Origin: Plotosus lineatus
Lineage: Eukaryota; Chordata; Actinopteri; Siluriformes; Plotosidae
Assembly (NCBI GenBank): GCA_024760905.1
Contig: CM045729.1
Span: 46,960,080 to 47,024,079 of the forward strand
DNA: 64,000 bases
Direction of reading: 5' to 3'
In this document: positions 25,083-40,268 of the stretch, one piece after another
Position numbering within the stretch: the first letter of the stretch is position 1
Layout of the letters: every line of letters starts with the position of its first letter
Translations under genes and position numbers: made by a program
The notes under the pieces: model-generated
What the model saw: the letters and a program-made list of their open reading frames with translations, nothing else
Databases searched by the model: none
Told to the model about the DNA's origin: nothing

Positions 25083-28032
25083 TCCGGCTCTATTTAGAAC
25101 GGGTGGATTTGTGTGACGTGTCATAATTTCATGGATTTTTCTTTACAAAAAAAGGAGCGGATTCGCATGATGTGTACAGCTCGCTGGTATAATTCAGAAT
25201 TTATTGTTCCATCAATGATGGCAAGCTGCCCTGACCCAGATGCAGCAAAACAGACTCACACCAAGTTCAAACAGTTATATTCTGGTCTCATCTGTCCACA
25301 AGACTTTTTTTCCAATAGTTATCTGGCTTGTATATGTGAACTTTACTAAACTGCAGATAAACAGCAAATGTTCCTTTTTCAAAGCAGTGGCTTTCGCCCT
25401 GCAATCTTACCAATCGATAGATCTGCTCCAATCAAAGATATCTAATATTGGATCATTTTCCTCAGTCAATAAATGACCAAGTCAAATATTTTTGTCTCAT
25501 TTATTTAGCTGGGTTCTCTTTATCTACTTTTATGATCTGATCTGTTGATGTTTTAAGTCATATCAATGCAGAATTGTATAAAATTCTTAAGGGTCCCACT
25601 CATTCCATTCCTTCACCGGCCTCTTTTAATAAGGGATTAAATCATAGAATTACATTAAATATATAGAGCTTGTCTTGTTATAAACAAGCCTTTAAAGTTC
25701 TCCATTAAAAAGATTTGTCCATTTCAGAAAACACGGAGAAACAACTTAACTGCTACCAATCACCGACACTGGAGACTCACACAAATATATTGGTAATATG
25801 TTTCTAATACCCTGAGAAAACTATCAACAGTTACATATCAACAATTACATCAACATTTAAAATCCATTCATATAAAATCTCTGCAATGCAACTTCCTGTG
25901 AATTAGCTGTAACTATAGAATTTATAGCATAATAGAAAGCACCATCAATCAAGAATGAAAGGAAAAGTGTACAAGACGGTGATGAGGCCAGCGATGTTGT
26001 ATGGTTTAGAAACAGTGGCCCTGGGGAAAAGACAGGAGGCAGAGCTGGAGGTAGCATAGATGAAAATGTTGAGGCTCTCTCTGGGAGTAATGAGCATGGA
26101 TAAGATCAGGCATGAGCACATCAGAGGGACAGCACATGTTAGAGGTTTTGGAGACAAAGTCAGAGAGGCTAGGTTGAGATGGTTTGGACATGTACAGAGG
26201 AGGGATAGTGAGTGTATTGGTAGTAGCATGCTGTGGTTGGAACTACCAGGCAGAAGGCCGAGAGGAAGACCAAAGAGAAGGTTTATGGATGTGGTGAAGG
26301 AGGACATGAAGGTCGTTGGCTTAAGAGTAGAAGATACAGAGGATAGGGTGAGATGGAGGTGGATGGTTTGCTTTGGCGACCCCTGAAGGGAAAAGCCGAA
26401 AGGAAAAGAAGAAGAAAGCACCATCAATATAGCAAAAGCTTGTAGCTGGACAACTGCTGAATTTAAACAGCAATCAGTAAAGGAGCATTAAACAGTGATG
26501 CAGTTTAAATCTAATTAAGGCATACAAAGACACATTAAATTATACTGTATTATTTATATTGGATATACATGGGTCAAATTTTATAGTGGGACATAAATTA
26601 GAGAAAACGCACAATACATTTTAAATCTATGTTTTTGACACTGCCTTGCAATGAATAGCACAAAAGCATTTTTCATTTGATCAACCAATAAACAACTCTA
26701 CTTCACTTTCTTCCATTAACATTTAGTATGGTGATCTGTGCACAATCCTCTCAATCACAAAGCACTTGTTACCTGATCAATTCCAATATGCGTTTAAGGT
26801 AGGATCTGATCTCCTCTACAGCCTGCTTTAAAAGTCTTCGGTTAGCGCCTACGCCCACGTATGTCATCCTGTACACGGTGACCAGTGTCTCCAACAGCCA
26901 ACCCAGAGGATGCAGAGGGGTATCACATGCCTGCAGTTAACACCAAGTGACATGAGCTAAAACTGTCATTAAGTTGTGAATATTTAAAAAGGCTCTGAAT
27001 AAATTTGTTTACTTTGGCATTTGTTTACTATTAACAGTTATTTGCTAAAGGTGAGATGGGTGTCACTGAATTTAGCTATTTAACTCAGTGACTTCCAACA
27101 AGCCTGAATTGTTCTAGTATATTACTTCAAGGAAACAAACCCAAAAAGAACATAAAATGTGATTATTTTTCTTTTTTTCCCTACATTTTTTAAAAATCAT
27201 GACAGATGCAAGAGTGGCAGTACATTGGTTTTGTGGTTGATATGTCCGCCTCACAGTAAGAAGGTCCTAGGTTGAAGTTCTGGGCTCAGGTGTCTCTATG
27301 GTATGTTTGTATGTTCTCTCTTTGCTCCCTGTGCTTTACTCCGGTTTTCTCCCACCGTCAAAAGATGTACAGTACATATCAGGTTAAGAAGCTGTTCAAA
27401 ATTGCCCCTTGGCATGACTGTGAATGGTTGTAAGTGTATATTAGCCATGCTATGGTCTGAGGAGCTGTCCAGAATAACCCCACTGGCTGAGTTAGGCTCC
27501 AGCCTCCATACAACCCTTCATTGGATGGTGACAGAGATGTGACAAAGTATTTCCAGTTGAAAGCACCCAGATCAATGCATTAAAAAGCTGGATACTGAGG
27601 GAATCATTGCCCTGAGGATATCAAGCACTGCAGGATTTGTACAGAAAGCAGATGCTACCAGCTCAAAAACATATTACTGGGCATCAAAATTAAGATGAAA
27701 TAATATGAATGCTTTTACAAAATGTGTTAGGCACACACTTGCATTTCATTTTCTGAAGAGAGCATTCATCTGGGAATGAGGTGAAGAGGCTTTGAATAAA
27801 TGTTCCCCCATTTAAATATTAAACAATCACTGAATCACTAAATACACTGAATCTGGGCGTTTGTGTTTTTTGAAAAGAGGTCTCACCTTGATGAGGTAGC
27901 GGCGGATACTGTCGTAGACTTCGGCAGTAACAGGACCAATATGATGAGGGATTACCTCCAGACTCTCCAACATCTTACACTGGGAGCGATTCATTGTCCC
28001 TGGACTAAATTTAGAACACAGACAGACAGACA

Positions 28033-28069
<37 letters not shown>

Positions 28070-28997
28070 TCATCGTCATCATCTATACGAAGACTTCATT
28101 ATAAATACCTGAAAATTATTTGCATATTTGGACCACCTTCAGTATGTTTTTACTGTTATAGTTAATTGGTGTGTATATCCTTAAGTATGGAAGATAAGAC
28201 AAGATAAGACAAGACTTTATTATGCCGGAGGAAATTTTGGTTTTGTCGTATACGAGCAGCGCCAGGGAAGAATGATAATAGTAATGTATCTACTAATGTA
28301 AACAAAGTGTGTGCATGTGAGTTTGTGTAAGTGTGTATCTACATGTCTTCTTGCTGTCTGCGACTGGTTGTGAGGATAACTGCAATGTTCTCCCAAGCTC
28401 GCTCTTTCTCTCCCCCTCCTGGGGTTTCACAACCCAACCGGTTCCAGCACTCCTCAAAAACTGCCGTCCATTTCTGCTCAGCAGAGACTGCATAACGTCC
28501 CACCTCACTACAACACACAAACACACACACATGTACATATATGATGCAGGAAACATACCCACAACTAATGTGACCCAGACAGGGGCAGGTACAGGTACAG
28601 GTAAGGAGGAGTTCATTTTGAAGCTGGACATATCAGACCTCTTTGGGCAGTTGGTTCAACAGTAATAAGAGTATTTTGACCCCTCTGGAGGAGTGACACT
28701 TTGTAGAGCTAACTTTCTAGGTTTTAAGTATGTGAAGTAAAGGGTTTAAAGCTTATAATACAGTGAATTCTCAATATAGCTTCTGAATGGCTGAAACACT
28801 GGACAATTTGCAATCAACAATTTGCAAATTCATTGCACACATTGCACATATACACAACATTACCTTTGCACTACAGCCATGAGAGTATTTTTAATTATTC
28901 TGTATTTATTATATTTCTATATTCTTTCAACTTCCTTATTTAACTTATTTATACATAATCTGTACATTACTGTTTCCCAACTGTAAATACTGCACAT

Positions 28998-29037
<40 letters not shown>

Positions 29038-29056
29038 CACTATATATATATATATA

Positions 29057-29128
<72 letters not shown>

Positions 29129-29763
29129 GTCGGCCCCCTACTTACAAAGACCCCTGTGTACGAAATTCCCGGGTTACGAAGATCATTTTCCTAAGTTTTC
29201 GTCCCCGGGATACGAAAACAACCCCCTCTTACGAAAAGAAATTCAAAATTCAAACGCGCCAATCAAAATTTCACATGACGGGCGAGTTGCTCTCTCATTG
29301 GCTGTCTCTCAACATCCCGCCCCGCTGGCCTTCCAGATAGAGACAGAAGGAAGCTTATCAACTTAAAAAACTAAACTAAAAACTAAAGAGTTAATTGGGG
29401 CATTTAAGCTTATCTGGAATTCCGATCCCTCAAGGAATCAAATTAAAGTTGAGTTTGTCAAGCAGGGAATGCGCTTTGAATTCATGTCTTGTGGGCGTGG
29501 CCCGCAGCACGCGCACGTGCGAGAGAGAAAGAGAGCAAGAGAGAGAGAGAGAGAGAGAGAGAAGGAATAACTCTTTAATTTTTAGTTTAGATTTTAAGTT
29601 GTTTAATTCAGTAAATGTGTAATAAATGTGGGTGCACTTGAGCTTATCTGGAATTCCAATCCCTTAAGGAATCAAATTAAAGTTGACTTTGTCAAGCAGG
29701 GAATGCGCTTTGAATTCCAGGTCTTATGGGCGTGGCCCACAGCACGTGCGCGTGAGAGAGAGT

Positions 29764-29804
<41 letters not shown>

Positions 29805-32800
29805 TTTTGTGTGCGTGTGTGTGTGTTAATAAAAAATGTTTAATAATTGCTTAATTAATAAGTATGTTAATAAAATGGTTTAATATGTTAATTAAACATT
29901 TAAATTGTTTAATAAATAACTTTCTTTTACTTTTAACACATATTTCATACAAAATTGGTGTACTTTTTTCATTTTTAAAGGGTTTATGGGGTTTATCCAG
30001 TCCAAAGACTGGAGCCTTTTTCCCCCCCAAAAAAAGTCAAATTTTGAGTTTAGCGTGCCCTCTGTAGTACGAGACATACCTACGTAGTACGCTGACATAA
30101 TGACGCAATGACGTAATGACGCTGCATCCATTGTTTACAAACGACAGACTGAACATGCCCCTGCTTCTTCCCAGTGCACTGCATGCATCGTCTCTGTGAT
30201 CTTTGTGTTTACACTGTTTTGCAGACTTTTGTAACCCTAAGCAAATATGGTTGGTCAGAAGCATAAGCCTACTAGCATGGGTGCAAGTTTTCCGGCACAT
30301 GCCGGAATTTCCGGTTTTCTCAAGACTGAATTAACTATCTGCTCGGATGGGCACAATTTACCATGCATACTCATTTAAGCAAAGAGAGTTGTAAAATTAA
30401 TGAAAACCCGAATCCAGGAAAGAAAGAAAACTCTCCGCTCTGCTGGTGATTCACATCAGTGCAGGCTGAGTACTAAACCAGTATTCAACGGCGCCATTGC
30501 TCACTTGAAAGACCAGAAGTCCGGATAAGCTGCGCTTTATCTCAGGCACAAGCAAGTGAACTACTTTCGGTGAGCGCCTCACATATTGTAAGCATTGAGT
30601 GGCTGTTTTAAGCTTCATGTAAAGTGACTCGGCTCAGCTTCATGTAAAGTGACCATCCGGAACCATTTACAAGAAGAAAGATCGCATCATAGAGAATGTT
30701 AAAGGTTATACTGTATTTGATATTTGATTAGTGAATTTGATTAAATTTTATCTATTTGAAATTATTTTGCTTGAATTTAAATTATTTGAAATTAATGTTG
30801 ATATTATTTGATATATTTGGTATTTTTTACAATGTTATATTTATAATAATTGATTTAGGGGTGTTTTATGAGATACGGTAATGGTATTTATGGATGTATA
30901 GTACAGTATGAACGTCATACGTCACTGTTACTGTATGTTTCAGTGACGTCATACGTCACTGAAACATACAGTAACAACTTACGTTCGGTTGTCTGGACCC
31001 AAACAAAAACCTAAGTTGGGGAGCGTCTGGATAATCTAAATTTATATTTTAATTCTACTTCTTTTATTTATTTAGTTTTTATTTTTACTATATATTTTAT
31101 CTAAATTCTACTATATGTACCGTATTGTAGGGCTCTGAGTCCAAGAAATGTATTGACAGTAATAATGTTCCATTGTTGAATATTATAAAAAAAACCTTGA
31201 AACTTTAATGAAGGCTTTATGGAGTTTTGACTCAAGGCTACCGTGACCATAAAGTTTTTATTTTTAGTTAATTTTCTTGATTATCAGCTTATATTTTATG
31301 CCTCATTCTCAAAGCTTTGGGTTTGAAAAAAAGAAAATCAATGAAACAATGGAATAAATAAATAAATAAAACTGGGTAGAGGGACATCTGAACCTCATTA
31401 CTTAGACTGATGCCCCCACGACCTGACCCTGGATTAAGCCAAGGAAAATGAAGATAAATAAAACATTGAAAACATGGGAATTTCAGATTTGTACATAAAA
31501 CTGTGAATAAGAGACAATCCCCCTCCTCTCTACCAATATAATCTTTTATGAACAGAACCCTTATACTCTTCCCCTTTAGCTACTTCAGTTTTATTTAAAG
31601 GGTACCTGTAGTGAAAGCGCTCATATACCTAATTTTATGTACTGTGTATAGCTAGTGACAAAGCACCTATAAGGCGTTTATTATATTCTCTCACAAACCA
31701 GCTTGAGGCGATTTAAGGGCTTCACTAACGTCAAGCTTCAGAGCACAGGAGTCTTAAAATGGCGCATTTGAAGTGACGTCATATCGTTGACAAAGCCTCG
31801 ACCGGAACTGCGAGATTGTAATGTGAACGTAAGGCTATATACCTCACATATACAACACAAGCTCACGGAAACTTGGAAAAAAACAGACATTATAGTAGTT
31901 TTTTTAAACCATGGACGAAGACAGTTTCGTAGAAGGATTAGAAGGTTATTTATATGAACCACTGAAGAAAGACTATCCACAACTATCCACATTTAGTGAA
32001 ATCGTACCAGGAAAGTGACGACTCGGAGGACGATATTGGAGAATTGGCAGAAGCTCTTACACGGGAAAATCATAGCAAACAACCAGCAAATATTTGGTGC
32101 ACTTGTGGAAAATGCGTGCATTAAAAAAAACGATCAGGAGTGCTATTGTTGTAAAGAACATGAATTGCTTGAGGAAAATATACTGACATTCTGCAATTGG
32201 CTATACGACTGTCAATGATGTTACCTCACAATGACCTTTAACCCCGGTGAAAAGAAGCCAACATGTCCACGCACTCAACCTTGGTGAGCAAGGATTGTCA
32301 TATAGAAGAAAAGGAAATGTGGACTTATACATAAACTACCGACATCACACGATGTTTAAAAGTTAATAATAAAGTATAGCGGATATTTTTTGAATGCTGT
32401 AAATTTTGGGTACAGGTACCCTTTAAATATCTGCTGAATTTGGGTAAAGACAGGGAACCCGGGAAAGCTAGTTAGACCATATCAGGACAGGCAGACACAC
32501 AAACATTCACATTCGTGGGAAATCGTGAATATCTGGTTAGTCTCATGCAGGGGTATCCAAACTTTTTTCACTGAGGGTCACATACATAAAAATATAGGAG
32601 GGGCTGGACCACTTACTAGAAATTGGGTATATATATATATATAAAATGCAGCCGTGAGGGGTGGGTGGGGGGGCACAAACCAGTGTCTCTCCCTCACGCC
32701 GGTCCCAAGCCTGCATAAATGCAGAGGGTTGCGTCAGGAAGGGCATCTGGCGTAAAACAAATGGCAAATAAACTATGCGAATCACAAGAAAGAATGACAT

Positions 32801-35800
32801 ACCGGATCGGTCGAGGCCCGGGTTAACAACGACCGCCATCAGTGCTGGCAACCAACAGGGTGCTGATGGAAGACGTCGAAGAAGGAGAGGCGGGAGGCGT
32901 GTCCGTTGCCAGAGAGAGAAGAGGAAAGGCATGAGTCTAGGACTGAAAGTAGGTACTTTGAATGTTGGAACTATGGCAGGAAAAGGTAGAGAGTTGGCTG
33001 ACATGATGCAGAGGAGGAAGCTGGACATACTGTGTGTTCAGGAGACCAGGTGGAAAGGTAGCAAGGCTAGAAGCATAGGAGCAGGGTTTAAGCTGTTTTA
33101 TCATGGTGTGGATGGGAAGAGAAATGGAGTCGGAGTCATCTTGAAGGAGGAGTTTGTCAGGAATGTTCTAGAAGTGAAAAGAGTGTCAGACAGAGTGATG
33201 AGTCTCAAGGTAGAAATTGAAGGTGTGATGGTCAATGTTGTAAGTGCTTATGCCCCACAGACAGAATGTGAGCGAGAAGAGAAGGAGAGATTCTGGAGGG
33301 AGTTAGATGAAGTGATGCAGAGTACCCCCAGAGGTGAAAGAGTGGTCATTGGGGCAGACTTCAATGGACATGTTGGTGCAGGAAACAGAGGGGACGAGGA
33401 AGTGATGGGTAGGTTTGGTATCCAGGACAGGAACGCAGAAGGACAGATGTTGCTAGATTTTGCAAAAAAGATGGAAATGGTGAATACTTTCTTCCAGAAG
33501 AGAGAGGAGCATAGGGTGACTTATAAAGGTGGAGGTAGGAGCACACAGGTAGACTACATCTTGTGCAGGCGATGTAATTTAAAGGAAATCAGTGACTGCA
33601 AAGTAGTAGTGGGTGAGAGGGTTGCCAAACAGCATAGGATGGTGGTGTGCAGGATGATGCTGATGGTGAGGAAGGTGAAGAAGGCAAAGGCAGAGCAGAA
33701 GACAAATTGGTGGAAGCTGAAAAAGGAAGCGTGTCGGGTTGTCTTCAAGGAGGAGTTGAAACAGGCTTTGGGTGGTCAGGAAGTGCTTCCAGATGACTGG
33801 ACAACTACAGCTAATGTGATCAGGGAGACAGATAGGAGAGTTCTTGGTGTGTCATCTGGAAGGAAAGTAGATAAGGAGACTTGGTGGTGGAATGAGGAAG
33901 TGCAGGAGTGTGTACAAAGGAAGAGGTTAGCTAAGAAGAAGTGGGACATTGAGAAAACCGAAGAGAGTAAACAGGAGTACAGGGAGACACAGCGTAAGGC
34001 AAAGGTAGCAGTGTCAAAGGCCAAACAGAGCACGTATGATGACTTGTATGCTCGGTTGGAAAGTAAAGAGGGAGAAAATGATTTATACAGGTTGGCACAG
34101 CAGAGAAATAGAGATGGGAAGGACGTGCAGCAAGTTAGAATGATTAAGGACAGAGAGGGAAATGTATTGACTGATGACAGAAGGGTGCTGGGAAGATGGA
34201 AAGAGTACTTTGAAGAGCTGATGAATGAGGAAAATGAGAGAGAAAAAAGAGTAGAAGAGGTGACTGTTGAGGACCAGGAAGTAGCAAAGATTAGTAAGGG
34301 TGAAGTGAGGAGGGCATTGAAGAGGATGAAGAATGGAAAGGCAGTTGATCCTGATGACATACCGGTGGAGGTATGGAAGTGTCTAGGAGAGGTAGCAGTA
34401 GATTTTCTCGCAAGAACATTTAACAAGGTCTTAGAGAGTGAGCAGATGCCGGAGGAATGGAGAAGTGTGCTGGTGCCCATTTTTAAGAACAAAGGAGACA
34501 TGCAGAGTTGTGGCAACTACAGAGGGATAACGTTGATGAGCCATATGATGAAGTTATGGAAAGAATAGTGGAAGCTAGACTTAGGGCAGAGGTCAGCATT
34601 TGTGAACAACAGTTTGGTTTCATGCCAAGAAAGAGCACCACAGATGCAGTGTTTGCCTTGAGGATGTTAATAGAGAAGTACAGAGAAGGTCAAAGGGAGC
34701 TGCATTGTGCCTTTGTGGTTCTGGAGAAAGCATATGACAGGGAGCCGAGAGAACTGTTGTATTGCATGAGGAAGTCTGGAGTGGCAGAGAAGTATGTTAG
34801 AGTGGTGCAGGACATGTATGAGAGATGTAAGACAGTGGTGAGGTGTGCTGTCGGTGTGACAGAAGAGTTCAAGGTGGAGGTGGGACTGCATCAAGGGTCA
34901 GCTCTCAGCCCCTTCTTGTTTGCTATGGTGATGGACAGGCTGACAGACGAGGTTAGACAAGATTCCCATGGACTATGATGTTTGCAGATGACATTGTGAT
35001 CTGTACTGAGAGCAGAGAACAAGTGCAGGAAAATCTAGAGAGGTGGAGGTATGCCCTGGAAAGGAGGTGAATGAAGATTAGCCTCAGTAAGACAGAATAC
35101 ATGTGCATGAATGACAAGGACCCAAGAGGAACGGTGAGGTTACAGGGAGCAAAGATAAGAAAGGTGGAGGATTTTAAGTACTTAGGCTCAACAATCCAGA
35201 GCAATGGAGAGTGTGGAAAAGAGGTCAAGAAGCGTGTGCAGGCAGGGTGGAATGGTTGGATAAAAGTTTCCGGTGTGATGTGTGATAGGAGGGTATCGGC
35301 AAGAATGAAAGGAAAAGTGTACAAGACGGTGTTGAGGCCAACGATGTTGTATGGTTTAGAAACAGTGGCCCTGGGGAAAAGACAGGAGGCAGAGCTGGAG
35401 GTAGCAGAGATGAAAATGTTGAGGTTCTCTTTGGGAATAACAAGGATGGATAGGATTAGGAATGAGCACATCAGAGGGACAGCACATGTAAGACGTTTTG
35501 GAGACAAAGTCAGAGAGGCCAGATTGAGATGGTTTGGACATGTACAGAGGAGGGATAGTGAGTATATTGGTAATAGGATGCAGAGGCTGGAACTACCAGG
35601 CAGAAGGCCTAGAGGAAGACCAAAGAGATGATTCATGGATGTGGTGAAGGAGGACATGAAGGTCATTGGTGTAAGAGAAGAAGATGCAAAGGATGCAGAT
35701 GATTCGCTGTGGCGACCCCTGAAGGGAAAAGCCGAAAGGAAAAGAAGAAGAATATATATAGCCTTAATTGTATTAAACTGTATTAAAGTTAGAAAAATCA

Positions 35801-38800
35801 ATTAAAAGTGGTCAAATATGTGATGTTGTTGAATATAATTAAAGACAAAACTGCCTTCATCACAGCTTTCCATAAATTGATCTTTATTGATTTATTCAGA
35901 AAATGCTTTGGTAGCTCATTCTCAGAACAGCACTCTCAGATTTCTTCGAAGTCAGAAGACTCACATTACAGAAATAGAACAATAAAGGGGAAACTGGGGC
36001 AGGTAAATTTTAAGCTTGTTATTTAAGTTATTAGGCTTAGCAGTACACCTATTAATGTTCTTGACAACAGTTATCAACATTAACAGACAGGACTTAATAA
36101 CAGGAGTGCATATTATTTTAGTAAATTATTCTGGTGAGTATCAGTTGCGTTGGGTATATAAACCGGGCCATCCAGCTGCGGTGGCCACTCGTGCCAAAAA
36201 TCCGTAAAAATGTCACCTGATCAAGGAGCAAATCTGCATCAGATGAGATCAGATGACTTTGTGTGTGCACTCTGTGTTAACAAGAAAAATGCATATAAAG
36301 TGGTGCGCAAAAGCAAGGTAGTGACAGAATTGATTTGCATGATTGATATTTGTAGCATGTGTACCTGCACATGCATGCTTATTAACACACGGGTACTGTG
36401 GAATATGTGGGGCCGGTGGTGTAGTGGTTAGGGTGTTGTGCTCATGATCGGGAGGTTGTGAGTTCGAATCCCACTGAGACCCTCACTGTGCTAAGACCCC
36501 TGGGCAAGGTCTCAACCACAAGTGTGCCTCTGTTCACCCAGCAGTATAAATGGGTACCAGTAAAAATATACTGGGAAGATAACCTGCAATTTACTAGCGT
36601 CCCATCCAGGAGGAGTTGTACTCCTAGTCGCTACATGCTATGGAAACCGGCCTGATGAGCCACTAGGCTCGGGTGTAAAAACCCAAAAGACTTTACCTTA
36701 CCTTTACCTACTGTGGAATATACATTTTTTACTCACCTAAAGTAGGAACGACATTGCACTCAGTGGGAGCAAGAAATATTCGCTCTCCCACCATGTCTGA
36801 AATTTTCTGCACTCATTTTCTACCTTTCGTTTCTTTGGTTCTGCCATGTTTACTAACTCGGGGTAAATTTCTTCTGTGATTGTCCTTTTTGGTGGAGCAA
36901 CTGCCTTGATCAACAGTAGCTTCCTCTGGTATTAAAACTCCTTCTTTTCTTTTGGCGTCTCCCTGTTCTCGCGAGTCGCCACAGCGAATCATCTAATTCG
37001 CACAATTGATTTGGCATTGGTTTTTACATCGGATGCCCTTCCCGTCACAACCCTTTTGAGCAAGGGACAGAAACACGCTGACGGCTTTGCAGGCTACTCT
37101 TTACGAAAGTCAGCAATGGTTCTTTTACATGCCTCAAACCACAGACAGTGAGAGACATGGCCTGCCTTTGATCACCCAGTTAGCTCCACTGGGGGGACAG
37201 TGACAACCTTGTGGGGACTCAAAACCCCCAACCTTAGGATCAGCGATCCTGCGCCCTATCCACTAGACCATCACTGCCCCTAAAACTAAGAAGTGAAATA
37301 CACTCAGGCAAAAGTTGAAGTGCGAGTCATATTGTATTCTATTTATAAAATTTCTTGCGGGCAAATTAAAAATGTGGGCAGTAGTTTGGACACCCATAGT
37401 CTAATGTGTATATCTTTGGATGTGGGACAAACCCAGGGCAACAGAGGAAACCACTGTAAGCACAGGGGCAACATACAAACTGCAAACAGAAACAAGAACT
37501 TTGTGAAGAGGAACTACTACCATGCCACCCCATCTACCTACTAAATAATTTTGGTTGTATTGAACAGAATGCTTTTAGACAATTATACTATATATCATGT
37601 ATATTAACCCCAGACTAAAACCATTTACTTACAGAAACACAAAATGGTTCAAAAATACTCTTTATAATAGAAAAGATAAAACTCTGCCAGGTGTTAAGAG
37701 CATACTTACAAGGTCTTACTCTCTGTCAGCTCAGGTTCATACAGGCACAGTTTTGTAAAGGTGCCAGACACTTTCAGTTCAGAGCCCCACTTGCCCACAA
37801 AGATACCGTCAAAGGAGTCTCCATTAGGTATGGACAAGATGCCCTGCATAAGATCACAGCAGATAAATTACACAATTACACATCACAGCAGATAAATTAC
37901 ACAAATCAACATTCTGTTGATTCAGGTCTACCTTCCCATTCATTGTCCAATCTTCTGAAAACTCTCCCTCAAACAAAGTGTCATCATCGCAGAGCAGAAG
38001 CCCAGAGCCCTGGTCACACATAACAATTACATTTTATTTAACAATCAAACCAGAGTTAAATGTCCAAGTCATATACTGGGCACTCACCATCATTTTGTTA
38101 CTACTAAATTCTCCTTCGTAATATAGACCACACTGGGTGACTATAACCCCGGTGCCCTGCCTCTGGTCCTCCACCCACATTCCCATGTACTTTTCTCCTC
38201 TGAAAGGGAAAAAAGAAAGAAAGGCAGCAAATGAAAATTTGTTATTAAAAAACCCATACAAATATACATAACATTAATTTTCATGTTAGGTATGAAAAAT
38301 GGCCCTGCAAGAGCTGAGAGTCAGCTGAGATGGTTGCCTGCCACCCCATAACCCTAATTAGGATAAAGTGGTTCAGAAAATAAATGAATGGATGAATGAA
38401 TATGAAAAATGGGTCAGTTTGGGCGAAGTGAGCTAAAATAGTTTAATTTTAAATAGATTCAGCATTGTTCTGCAGTGATAGGCATTTGAGTAAGGCCCCA
38501 ACCATCAAAAATTGTATAAAAATGATACTATAAGTGGGATAAGAGCATCTGCGAGATGCTGTCAATGTTCTTTACAAAACAAAAGTATGTGTATGCCAGA
38601 TGGTTTAGACAGGTTTAGACCATTCATGCTCACGCTCACACCTAGGGGCAATTTGGAACAGCCACTTAACTGAACGTGCCCATCTTTGGACTGAAAGAGG
38701 ACACTTCAGCAACCGGACAAAAACCAACACAAGCATGGAGAAAACATGCAAACTCCATAAAGAAACACCTGAGTCGTGGAATCAAGCAAAGGACTTTCAT

Positions 38801-40207
38801 GTTGTGAAGCAGCCGTCCGAACCACTAACAATGTGCTGCACATTAGGGCTTTAACAAAATCAAACTTAACTGCAAATTTAAAAAAATATATGTAAGGTTC
38901 ACACACTTTGTTATGTTGTCAAATATGCCATAGCCATTTTTCTTGTCAAGAACCCATTGGCCAACAAACACACTGCTGATGGAAGAGATCAGTCTACCAC
39001 TACTCAGCATGCCATGGCCATGACGCAGGTTCTCCTGAAATGAGCCCTCATACACCTCGCCCGTAGCATATCTATGTCCAGAAAACACATTGGGTCAGCA
39101 ACACAGGTCATAAATAGGCAGCAGCAAATGCTACATAACTACAAATAACAGTGTTATTACCGGAATGTTCCAAATCCATGCATTTTGCCTTCCTTCCAGT
39201 GGCCCTTGTAACGATCATACTTGTTAAGAGATTTAATGGGCATCATACAGTCTCCAAACCTAGAGACAGACAAGGTATAATCATGTAGCATGACAGAACA
39301 TCCACCTTCAAATTAATTGTATATTATTTATTACTTATATACGGACCCGTCTTCCATGCCATTTTTAAATGTCCCATAGTAAACTTTACCATCTGGCCAC
39401 TTCATGGTGCCTCTGTTTGAAGAGAAATTAAACAATACTTACTAACAGCATTTAAAATGGTAACAGCTAGCATGCTGTTAGACGATTTCTAAACCAGCAA
39501 TGCCAGCTCTGATAAGCACAATATTTTCATTTGTTTGTTAAGGTAACTCTTCTACTTCTTTTCCTTTCGGCTGTTCCCTTTAGGGATCGCCACAGCGAAT
39601 CATCTGCCTCCATCTCACCCTATCCTCTGCATCTTGTTCTCTTACACCAACTACCTTCATGTCCTCCTTCACCACATCCATGAATCGTCTCTTTGGTCTT
39701 CCTCTAGGCCTTCTGCCTGGTAGTTCCAACCTCAGCATCCTACTACCAATATACTCACTATCCCTCCTCTGTACATGTCCAAACCATCTCAATCTAGCCT
39801 CACTGACTTTGTCTCCAATGTGCTGTCCCTCTGATGTGCTCATTCCTGATCCTTGTTAAGGTAACAAAACAGTTTAATCAATTCAAGATGGCTATTCCAA
39901 TTTAATTCCACAAAGACACTTTGAACTGATTATAATTTGAGATAAATATCAATAATTCACGACTAAAATTGCTCTGTTGCAGAAAAAAATCATGTACTTA
40001 CTTGCCATGTGGTTTGCCTAATAGCCAGCGCCCACTGTATGTGGCATCTTTGAGTCTGCCTTCTTTAGTAAATGTATAATGGGCAGTGCGGGAAACAGGA
40101 GGCTCCACCCTCTGACTCCCACACAGATTCACAAGGTGTCCATCTTGACTCACTTCAAGCACTTCTTCCACAGCCTGGTTAATGGCCCTCAGCCACTTTC
40201 CCTACTC

Positions 40208-40268
<61 letters not shown>

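Noticed and set aside
36407..36480. Possible tRNA gene at the head of the family C repeat
   Set aside because: Followed by the SINE body and flanked by a target duplication; repeated at 12092.
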